A stretch of 5,873 bases of DNA from Patescibacteria group bacterium (lineage in GTDB: Bacteria > Patescibacteriota > Dojkabacteria > SC72): contig DOZG01000046.1 in assembly GCA_003518125.1 (NCBI GenBank), positions 7,291-13,163 on the forward strand. The letters are read 5' to 3'. The stretch's first letter is position 1, and each line of letters begins with the position of its first letter. The notes beneath the pieces were generated by a model that saw nothing but the letters and a program-made list of their open reading frames with translations, had not been told where the DNA came from and made no database searches. Position numbers and translations under genes: made by a program. Shown piece by piece: positions 1 to 5,325 of this stretch.

Positions 1-126
1 GATATTGGAATGATTTCATTAGAAAGAGCTTTAGTGAGTTTAGTTAGGGAGGGGGTTATTAGTATAAATACTGCTCAGGAGTTTGCTGTATATCCAGAGG
101 AGGTTGGTAGATTATTAAAGTCTTAA
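1..126 (+). CDS. pilT: PilT-like retraction ATPase, C-terminal fragment
   Basis: The frame is open from the first base and gives 41 residues before TAA; the start lies outside the window. The visible tail reads GMISLERALVSLVREGVIS and then an AQEFAVYPEEVGRLL segment. It matches the C-terminal helix pair of PilT-family secretion ATPases: Gly-Met, a hydrophobic 'ALxxLVxxGxIS' helix, then an 'A-x-x-P-E-E-x-x-x-L' end. PilT is a cytoplasmic hexameric ATPase that powers pilus retraction and twitching. The Walker A, Walker B and His boxes are not in the window, so the catalytic core cannot be checked. PilB tails usually end differently, which favours PilT. The 2-base gap to pilC indicates an operon. 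Confidence 0.78.
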   Translation, partial: DIGMISLERALVSLVREGVISINTAQEFAVYPEEVGRLLKS

Positions 127-128
127 AT

Positions 129-1340
129 ATGAAGAAATTTAAATATTCTGCAAGAACAACTAAAGGTAAAGAAATAAAGGGTAGTATTGTTGCCAGAGAT
201 ACAACTGCTGTAACTGAGATTTTACATGATAAAGGCCTTATCATCGTAAAAATCAAAGATACTTTCGATTTTGATCTTGAGAAACTTAATGAAATTAATA
301 TAGGAGGGGTTCCTCTTAAAGATAAGGTTGTGTTTATGAGACAGATGGCTACAATGGTATCCGCAGGACTACCACTAACTAGGGCATTGGAGATAATGGA
401 ACAACAAACAATAAATCCTCTATTCAGAAGAGTTATCTCTAGTGTTAAGGAGGGGGTTGAATCAGGTAAGAGTTTAGCAGAGTCTTTTAGAGCCCAAGAG
501 GATATTTTCGATGATATTACACTTAATTTGGTTGAAGCTGGTGAATCAAGTGGCCAATTAGATGTGATTCTGGTTAAATTGGCAACAGAGTTGGAAGAGA
601 AAAAGGCTTTAGGTGCTAAATTAAAGTCAGCGTTAATATATCCAATAATTATACTTTTCGTTATTATCGCAGTTGTCCTTCTTCTTATGTTTGTACTTGT
701 TCCTGCTATGTCTGATATATATGTTGAGTTTGGTGCAGATTTGCCATGGGCCACTACCGTACTTATTAATCTTAGTGGTTTTGTTACCAATTATTGGTGG
801 GTTATCCTTTTAGTCCTAACGGTTTTAATTATTGGTGGTAAAGCGTATTTTGATACTCCTAAGGGAAAAAGAGTGTTGGATAAGATAATTATCAATATTC
901 CTATTGTAAAGAATGTTGTTACAAAAACGCAGATTGCTCAGTTTACTAGAATTATGGGTCTTTTACTCTCTAGTGGTTTATCAATTTTAAGAGCGTTAGA
1001 GCTTACTGCTAATTCTTTATCAAGCACTCTTTTCAAAGATGTTTTGTTAGATGCAAAAGATGATGTTGAAAGAGGAGGATCTTTAACTCTTCCAATCTCT
1101 CGTAGTCAATATTATCCCCCTATCGTTAGTAGTATGATTGCTGTTGGTGAAGAGACTGGGAATTTGGATGTTGTATTAGAAAAAATATCGGAGTATTACA
1201 AAGATGAGGTTAATACTGCAACACAGAATCTTTCAGCAATTTTAGAGCCTCTTTTCCTTATTGTAATGGGAGTAACCATTGGTTTTATCGCTATGGCTGT
1301 GTATATGCCTATGTTCCAGTTGACAGAAGTAATGACTTAG
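129..1340 (+). CDS. pilC: Type IV pilus inner-membrane platform protein PilC (GspF family)
   Basis: This 403-residue protein has the usual PilC/GspF length and two-repeat layout. A cytoplasmic N-terminal part (about 1-65, opening with FKYSARTTKGKEIKG) is followed by a first T2SSF domain (about 66-190) and a second (about 268-390). The repeats carry matching signatures: FMRQMATMVSAGLPLTRALE against FTRIMGLLLSSGLSILRALE, and VEAGESSGQLDVIL (135-148) against VGEETGNLDVVL (339-350). Membrane segments are predicted near 171-193, 222-237 and 371-391. PilC is the membrane platform that couples the PilB/PilT motors to pilin insertion and removal. The first ATG lies 2 bases after the pilT stop with no ribosome binding site at normal spacing, so translation probably couples to pilT. 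No terminator follows it. Confidence 0.95.
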   Translation: MKKFKYSARTTKGKEIKGSIVARDTTAVTEILHDKGLIIVKIKDTFDFDLEKLNEINIGGVPLKDKVVFMRQMATMVSAGLPLTRALEIMEQQTINPLFRRVISSVKEGVESGKSLAESFRAQEDIFDDITLNLVEAGESSGQLDVILVKLATELEEKKALGAKLKSALIYPIIILFVIIAVVLLLMFVLVPAMSDIYVEFGADLPWATTVLINLSGFVTNYWWVILLVLTVLIIGGKAYFDTPKGKRVLDKIIINIPIVKNVVTKTQIAQFTRIMGLLLSSGLSILRALELTANSLSSTLFKDVLLDAKDDVERGGSLTLPISRSQYYPPIVSSMIAVGEETGNLDVVLEKISEYYKDEVNTATQNLSAILEPLFLIVMGVTIGFIAMAVYMPMFQLTEVMT

Positions 1341-1347
1341 TTGACAG
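1318..1347 (+). repeat. 9-bp direct repeat AGTTGACAG, two copies 21 bp apart
   Basis: AGTTGACAG occurs at 1318-1326, inside the pilC 3' end, and again at 1339-1347, across the pilC stop codon. The 21-bp period is two turns of B-DNA, so both copies face the same side of the helix. Each contains TTGACA, the consensus sigma-70 -35 hexamer. For the second copy, 17 bp downstream gives only TAATTT (1364-1369), a weak -10. It could be a binding site, a weak promoter for the pilin gene, or chance. Confidence 0.35.
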
Positions 1348-1386
1348 TGTGAGTAGTTTGGTGTAATTTTATAGTAGATAAATATA

Positions 1387-1392
1387 TATAAT
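1387..1392 (+). promoter_or_regulatory. Candidate -10 box (TATAAT) for the first pilin gene
   Basis: A perfect TATAAT ends 19 bases before the ATG at 1412, predicting a transcript start near 1399-1400 and a leader of only about 12 bases. No convincing -35 hexamer sits 16-18 bp upstream, and the surrounding sequence is so AT-rich that chance matches are likely. No Shine-Dalgarno sequence precedes the ATG. Major pilins are often transcribed separately and strongly, which fits a promoter here, but read-through from pilC is also possible. Confidence 0.35.
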
Positions 1393-1411
1393 TTAGTTTA
1401 TTTATAAAACA

Positions 1412-1975
1412 ATGAGAAAAAGTTTTAAAGCTTTCACACTTGTAGAGATGCTTATCGTTATGGGTATCATCATTATCCTTATGGCAGTAGGTATTACTGC
1501 AGGTAGGTATGCTATTAACAGAGCAAATGATGTAGCACATCAGAATGCTGTTGATAATTTCTATACTGCAGTACAGGCTTATTACGCTGATAATAGGGAA
1601 TATCCTGAGATTGATAATTTTGATAACGCATTAACTGAACCTGGAGCTGAGGACGACTGGGATTATATTGGTGAATATATGGATCAAGGAGCTTTTGATG
1701 GAGGAACTGAAGCAACATATTTTTATGCTGTAGATGACCTTCGCCAGGAAGTTTTAATATGTGTATCTTTATTTGGTTTATCTAATGCAACAAATCTAAG
1801 AGCTGGAGATTACTATTGTAATGGAAATGCTTTTGGTACATCAACAGCAGATATGGTGCAGATAAGTGACAAGATTATAGTAAGAGATGAAACAACTCCA
1901 GATGTTTTTCCTAATGGAGATACAAAGTTTGATGCATCTAGCGGTTGGAATGGTGATGATTGGGCTACTTTATAG
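1412..1975 (+). CDS. Type IV pilin / pseudopilin, class III signal (first paralogue)
   Basis: This 187-residue protein begins MRKSFKA|FTLVEMLIVMG, a prepilin leader of 7 residues with a predicted cut between Ala7 and Phe8; Glu12 is the conserved Glu at mature position 5. A hydrophobic stretch (13-31) continues into an amphipathic helix, as in all T4 pilins. The YPEI motif (64-67) and FDGGTEATYFYA (95-106) resemble the beta-region of short GspG-like pilins. Cys117 and Cys136 could form the C-terminal disulfide. Ala instead of the usual Gly at -1 is notable. The protein is paralogous to the pilin at 4747. A strong terminator follows directly, so this may be a separately controlled major pilin. 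Which pilin is the major one cannot be decided from sequence. Confidence 0.92.
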   Translation: MRKSFKAFTLVEMLIVMGIIIILMAVGITAGRYAINRANDVAHQNAVDNFYTAVQAYYADNREYPEIDNFDNALTEPGAEDDWDYIGEYMDQGAFDGGTEATYFYAVDDLRQEVLICVSLFGLSNATNLRAGDYYCNGNAFGTSTADMVQISDKIIVRDETTPDVFPNGDTKFDASSGWNGDDWATL

Positions 1976-1998
1976 ATTTTTGTTCAATTAAGAATCTT

Positions 1999-2024
1999 AA
2001 CTCCCCTCCTGTGAGGGGAGTTTT
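1999..2024 (+). terminator. Intrinsic (Rho-independent) terminator after the first pilin gene
   Basis: CTCCCCTC (2001-2008) and GAGGGGAG (2013-2020) pair perfectly around a CTGT loop, and flanking AA/TT extends the stem to 10 bp. TTTT follows at once, then GTTATATTT. The GC-rich stem stands out in this AT-rich region. It lies 24 bases after the pilin stop and just before the promoter-like box of the next gene, so it separates two transcription units. Confidence 0.9.
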
Positions 2025-2034
2025 GTTATATTTA

Positions 2035-2043
2035 TGGTATAAT
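2035..2043 (+). promoter_or_regulatory. Extended -10 promoter (TGG-TATAAT) for the lipoprotein gene
   Basis: TATAAT at 2038-2043 is preceded by TG plus one base (2035-2037), the complete extended -10 element, which can work without a -35 box. None is seen at normal spacing. Transcription would start near 2050, giving a leader of about 25 bases that contains AGTA repeated three times (2044-2055) and no Shine-Dalgarno sequence. The position directly after a terminator supports a real promoter. A second, weaker TATATT (2063-2068) lies 6 bases before the ATG and would give a leaderless message. Confidence 0.6.
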
Positions 2044-2074
2044 AGTAAGTAAGTAAATTCATTATATTTTTTCT

Positions 2075-3862
2075 ATGTCAGAGAAAGGACCAACAAGAGA
2101 AGGAGGACCAATAAAAGGAGCTAAAGGAGTCGCTCTAGCAGGTGTAGTGGGTATATTAGCTGCTCAATTGGGAGCATGTGCCTCTAAACCTAGTTCGCCT
2201 GATAAAGATCCAACTACCCTACCTACAGATGTTCCAACTATATTATATGATCCAACTTTAGAATCTAAACCTACTGAACTACCCACTTTAGCAACTGAGA
2301 CACCTGTTGAAACAGAGGTCTCCCCACAGTCCATAGAATTGAATGATGTATTAACTGGTGATATTGAACCTAAAGAATTGGTAGATCCATATGTTGTCAC
2401 TGTTAATCCAGAGACTTTAATGTTTGGTATTCCTCTTACAGAGGAAGGTTTTATAGAAAATGATAAAAAGGTAGTTAATGTACAGAGTGATGGGGATTTT
2501 AAAATAGATGAAGTTTTTGAATTGACAGATACAGAAACTGGAGAAAAGAAAGAAATAGGAGTTGTTAGTCATCCATATTCCGGTAATCATATGATTGTTG
2601 TAGTAATGAACTCTACTGATGCCGAAGGGAATCTTACTGACTTTGTTACTAAGAACGAAACTGCTGAGAACAGTATCTCCTATCTATCCTCGGATATAGA
2701 AGAATCTACAGATAAAGTAAAAAATATGTTATCAATTCTAGCTAATGTTGCAGAATATCAGGACACAAATGGTTCTCTTGGAATTGATGATTTGGAAGAT
2801 TTATATAAATATTTAATGGATTTAGACAATATTGTCATAGATGAGAATATAGAGGGGTCTTTAGATATAGATGCAGAACTTTTAGCTTGGAAAGAGAGTG
2901 CTGATCTTGTTATAGATATGCTTACCAATGTGCTTGGTGATACGGAAGGATATCTGGATATAAGGGTGACTTTAAGTAGGAACAATGCTACGGACGAACC
3001 ACAGGGGGAATATATGGTAATTACTTTTTCATTAGGACAGGAAGGGTTTGTTGGTCAGGGGGATGATTTGCTTGCTTTATTTGATAGTTATATGAATACT
3101 ACTCCTCTTCCTTATCAAGGTGATGGTGTTGGAATGACAGATGAAGAAGTAGACAAGATTAGGAAGATTTATAGTAATGATCCTGAGAATATAGAATTTT
3201 TTACAGAGAATGCACAAGAGGGTGATATGGTATTAGAGATTTTAAAGGTACAAAAGATTTTCGAGGGTTATGACGAGAGTTCCGATAAAACATTTGTTGA
3301 GTATCTGACTGAGTTAGTTGATGGAAATATTCAAGATTCAGAGAAATTACTTATTGAAAAGATTTTAGAATTCTTTTCGTTACATCCTGAAGTAGATGAA
3401 ACTTTGGAAGGTACTGGGTTTGTGATGTTGTTAGGAGATCTTTTTCCAGAACTACCTATTCCTTACCTTGGAGAAGAAGTAATGTCTGTTCGTGAGATGT
3501 TTCCTGAAGAGATTATTAAAGTGCTTATTAAACCTCTTGGGCTTGAGCATAAACATAAAACTTTGTCTGATCTTATGGAAAATATAGTTTTTATGACGGG
3601 TTTTATAGAGACAAATTTCTTTCGTGTCGAATTTCTTCCAATTCCTGTACAATCCCTTATGAATGATCAGCCAGGAAAGATTATGGTTATTCTTGATAAG
3701 AAGGTTGATCAAAATGAAAAGGCTTATTTACTTGTTACTTATATGGATGATAATGGAATAATTAAAGTTTTTATTGTAAACGAGCAAAACATAGATCAAG
3801 TTTTCGGTCCTAGTAGGAGATTATTCATTTCAGAACCTGAAGTATTTCAGAAATCTGAATAA
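2075..3862 (+). CDS. Uncharacterised acidic lipoprotein with Thr/Pro-rich stalk
   Basis: I do not recognise this 595-residue protein. It starts with a positively charged segment (Lys4, Arg8, Lys14, Lys17), a hydrophobic core (about 19-31) and a lipobox Leu32-Gly33-Ala34-Cys35. Cys35 is the only cysteine I find, as expected for a lipid anchor. Residues 38-85 are a Pro/Thr/Glu-rich linker with repeated PT pairs, typical of a flexible extracellular stalk. The remainder is rich in Asp and Glu, without further membrane segments, and alternates beta-like stretches (about 105-190, 530-575) with helical ones (about 205-285, 355-510). It probably sits on the outer face of the cytoplasmic membrane. It has its own promoter-like box and lies between a pilin gene and pilD, suggesting a pilus or surface role by position only. 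No catalytic motif is evident. Confidence 0.85.
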   Translation: MSEKGPTREGGPIKGAKGVALAGVVGILAAQLGACASKPSSPDKDPTTLPTDVPTILYDPTLESKPTELPTLATETPVETEVSPQSIELNDVLTGDIEPKELVDPYVVTVNPETLMFGIPLTEEGFIENDKKVVNVQSDGDFKIDEVFELTDTETGEKKEIGVVSHPYSGNHMIVVVMNSTDAEGNLTDFVTKNETAENSISYLSSDIEESTDKVKNMLSILANVAEYQDTNGSLGIDDLEDLYKYLMDLDNIVIDENIEGSLDIDAELLAWKESADLVIDMLTNVLGDTEGYLDIRVTLSRNNATDEPQGEYMVITFSLGQEGFVGQGDDLLALFDSYMNTTPLPYQGDGVGMTDEEVDKIRKIYSNDPENIEFFTENAQEGDMVLEILKVQKIFEGYDESSDKTFVEYLTELVDGNIQDSEKLLIEKILEFFSLHPEVDETLEGTGFVMLLGDLFPELPIPYLGEEVMSVREMFPEEIIKVLIKPLGLEHKHKTLSDLMENIVFMTGFIETNFFRVEFLPIPVQSLMNDQPGKIMVILDKKVDQNEKAYLLVTYMDDNGIIKVFIVNEQNIDQVFGPSRRLFISEPEVFQKSE

Positions 3863-3875
3863 CTGTCAGGTTATT
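3846..3875 (+). repeat. Two overlapping short inverted repeats at the lipoprotein gene end
   Basis: TTCAG (3846-3850) pairs with CTGAA (3855-3859) around AAAT. AATAAC (3858-3863) pairs with GTTATT (3870-3875) around TGTCAG. The two hairpins share bases 3858-3859 and cover the stop codon TAA (3860-3862). Both stems are short and AT-rich and no T-run follows, so neither looks like an efficient terminator. Confidence 0.3.
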
Positions 3876-3903
3876 AGCGAGGGTAATATATCAATTATGC
3901 TAG

Positions 3904-3916
3904 TTGAGTCTCTCAA
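3904..3916 (+). repeat. Inverted repeat TTGAG-TCT-CTCAA upstream of pilD
   Basis: TTGAG and CTCAA form a perfect 5-bp inverted repeat around a 3-base centre. It lies about 26-38 bp upstream of the TATAAT box of pilD, at or just above the -35 region, where a regulator could bind. The match is short enough to occur by chance and no second copy was seen. Confidence 0.25.
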
Positions 3917-3941
3917 TGGGGAACAAGAGTAGAAGATAATG

Positions 3942-3947
3942 TATAAT
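3942..3947 (+). promoter_or_regulatory. -10 box (TATAAT) of pilD implying a leaderless transcript
   Basis: A perfect TATAAT ends only 5 bases before the pilD ATG at 3953. Sigma-70 type promoters start about 6-8 bases after the -10 box, so the transcript would begin at or next to the A of the ATG, giving leaderless mRNA. This agrees with the lack of any Shine-Dalgarno sequence before pilD. No good -35 hexamer is visible 17 bp upstream (GGGAAC at 3919-3924), so the promoter would depend mostly on its -10 box. Confidence 0.5.
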
Positions 3948-3952
3948 AACTT

Positions 3953-4750
3953 ATGCAAATTCTCTTAACCATATTCTTCTTCCTAATAGGTACTGCCTTA
4001 GCAAGCTTTCTTAATGCTTTAATGTATAGAATAGATAAAGAATATAAATATCCAGAAATATATACTAAACCATCCTACTGTGAAAAATGTGGTAAACAAT
4101 TAAAATGGTACGACCTTATCCCTATCCTTTCATATATATTTACTAAGGGAAAATGTAGTAAATGTGGATATAAGATCACAATATACTACCCACTCTCTGA
4201 GTTAATACTCGGTATATCCCTTTCCCTATTCTCCCTCTACCATACACAATGGTATATGTATTTGATATTACTAACGCTCTTCTCTCTTACATACTTTGAT
4301 GTTCTGTACAAAGCTATACCTAAAATCCCTACTCTACTATTTGGTGTTCTCGGTTTAATATATCTAACTATACTATCCATCATTACAAAAGAGTTAGTAC
4401 TAAACGCAACAGTATCTGGGGTTCTCTTGTTATTCGGTATGTGTATACTACTACTCGTAATGTATGGTTTTAAGAATTTTAAATTAAAGGATGGATTTGA
4501 AGGATTTGGTGGTGGAGATTTTGTCATACTCCTTACTTTGAGTATGTTTCTTTCTACCCAACAATTCTGGACTATGTTCTGGGTATCAATATTCTTAGCA
4601 ACTCTCTTCCTACTACCTAACCTAATCCTAAAGAAAATGCATATGAAATCCTCTCTCCCCCTTCTCCCCTTCTTCACTTTAGGATATATTGTAGTGGTGA
4701 TATATGGTGAAAATATATTTGAATATGTAAGAGGGATATTAATGATATGA
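3953..4750 (+). CDS. pilD: Prepilin peptidase PilD (type IV leader peptidase, GspO family)
   Basis: This 265-residue polytopic membrane aspartic peptidase has the full family pattern. The N-terminal helix with ASFLNALMYR (17-26) is followed by a zinc-type four-cysteine motif (Cys43/Cys46 and Cys68/Cys71) enclosing WYDLIPILSY (52-61), then YYPLSELILG (78-87). The catalytic aspartates are Asp116 (YFDVLYKAIP) and Asp189 (GFGGGD). About eight membrane segments are predicted. It removes prepilin leaders and, if bifunctional, N-methylates the new N-terminus; the intact N-terminal cysteine domain is the part associated with methylation. The Lys usual after GxGDxK is replaced here (GGGDFV). The protein is complete and of normal length. 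ATG 3953 has no ribosome binding site. Its stop overlaps the next pilin gene, its likely substrate. Confidence 0.95.
   Translation: MQILLTIFFFLIGTALASFLNALMYRIDKEYKYPEIYTKPSYCEKCGKQLKWYDLIPILSYIFTKGKCSKCGYKITIYYPLSELILGISLSLFSLYHTQWYMYLILLTLFSLTYFDVLYKAIPKIPTLLFGVLGLIYLTILSIITKELVLNATVSGVLLLFGMCILLLVMYGFKNFKLKDGFEGFGGGDFVILLTLSMFLSTQQFWTMFWVSIFLATLFLLPNLILKKMHMKSSLPLLPFFTLGYIVVVIYGENIFEYVRGILMI
4649..4675 (+). other. 27-base polypyrimidine run inside pilD
   Basis: An uninterrupted C/T stretch on the coding strand encodes Ser-Ser-Leu-Pro-Leu-Leu-Pro-Phe-Phe in the last loop and helix of PilD. Hydrophobic codons partly explain it, but the third positions add unusual C in an otherwise AT-ending gene set. 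C-rich, G-free RNA is the kind of sequence Rho can bind; that role is inference only. Confidence 0.5.
4731..4735 (+). promoter_or_regulatory. Shine-Dalgarno-like GAGGG for the second pilin gene
   Basis: GAGGG within the pilD 3' end lies 11 bases before the overlapping pilin start at 4747. It is the only plausible Shine-Dalgarno match at a start codon in the window. It belongs to the one gene that cannot have its own leader because it begins inside the preceding gene. The spacing is slightly long. Confidence 0.4.
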
Positions 4751-5301
4751 AGAAATCTAAGGCATTTACATTAATAGAATTACTCATTGTAATGGGGATT
4801 CTTATCATTCTTATTGGTTTATCTATTATAGTGGCAAGATTTGCTATAAGAAGGTCTAATGAGGTACATCATATGAGTGCAGTTGAAGAGTTAGAGAGGA
4901 CATTGCTAAAATTTAGGAATGAAAATGGTCATGTACCAGAGATTGGAGGATGTTCTACATGTATAGAAGAGGAATTTTTTGCGTATAGTTTGGGGTATAA
5001 GGGAGATAATCCTGTATTAAAAGAATTTATTGAAGAATTTCCTTTTGATGGTGGTACAGATGCTACATACTACTATGCTACAGATGAGCTAGGACAATTT
5101 TTTGTAGTTTGTGTATCACTAGGAGGTGTTGATGATAGCAATCATTTCGGTTATTATTGTACAGGAACTGGTATTGGTTTTGTGCCAGAGGGAGACCCTA
5201 TTACAAAACAACATATAGAAGAGGATGATATAGCACAAAGAACAGTAATAAATGGTATGGATGATTCGGATTGGGATTTAAATAATGGTTTTGGACATTG
5301 A
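4747..5301 (+). CDS. Type IV pilin / pseudopilin, class III signal (second paralogue)
   Basis: This 184-residue prepilin begins MKKSKA|FTLIELLIVMG: a 6-residue leader, predicted cut after Ala6, and Glu11 as mature Glu5. The hydrophobic helix spans about 12-30. It is a paralogue of the pilin at 1412: FDGGTDATYYYA (100-111) and the following CVSL and YYC motifs match, with 18 of 28 residues identical over 100-127, and Cys122/Cys138 correspond to Cys117/Cys136 there. It also has an extra Cys69-Ser-Thr-Cys72 pair absent from the first paralogue. ATG overlaps the pilD stop as ATGA, a sign of translational coupling. It ends TGA followed directly by an in-frame TAA. It is likely a structural or minor pilin processed by PilD. 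Confidence 0.92.
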   Translation: MKKSKAFTLIELLIVMGILIILIGLSIIVARFAIRRSNEVHHMSAVEELERTLLKFRNENGHVPEIGGCSTCIEEEFFAYSLGYKGDNPVLKEFIEEFPFDGGTDATYYYATDELGQFFVVCVSLGGVDDSNHFGYYCTGTGIGFVPEGDPITKQHIEEDDIAQRTVINGMDDSDWDLNNGFGH

Positions 5302-5325
5302 TAAAGTAAATTAAATTACTGCCTA

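Noticed and set aside
96..104. AGAGGAGGT as a Shine-Dalgarno for pilC
   Set aside because: It is 24 bases before the ATG, too far for normal initiation, and simply encodes the Pro-Glu-Glu-Val of the PilT tail.
59..790. Long minus-strand open frame of 243 codons opposite pilC
   Set aside because: It lies wholly opposite the unmistakable pilT tail and pilC, and its translation is Ser/Ile/Thr-rich with no recognisable domain. It is a shadow frame.
2044..2055. AGTA tandem repeat as a phase-variation tract
   Set aside because: Only three copies of a 4-base unit are present, in the leader rather than the coding sequence, too few to suggest slippage control.
3939..3968. Nine-codon upstream frame (ATG at 3939) overlapping the pilD start
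   Set aside because: It overlaps the -10 box, would be absent from a leaderless transcript, and has no ribosome binding site. Such short frames are common by chance in AT-rich DNA.
4237..4677. Minus-strand open frame of 146 codons opposite pilD
   Set aside because: It is a by-product of the pyrimidine-rich coding strand of pilD, with no family motif and no promoter or start context.
4748..5301. TGA recoding (Gly or Trp) as in some candidate phyla
   Set aside because: No open frame contains an internal TGA, TGG is used for Trp, the pilD TGA lies at the expected protein end, and the second TGA is followed by TAA. The standard bacterial code is sufficient.
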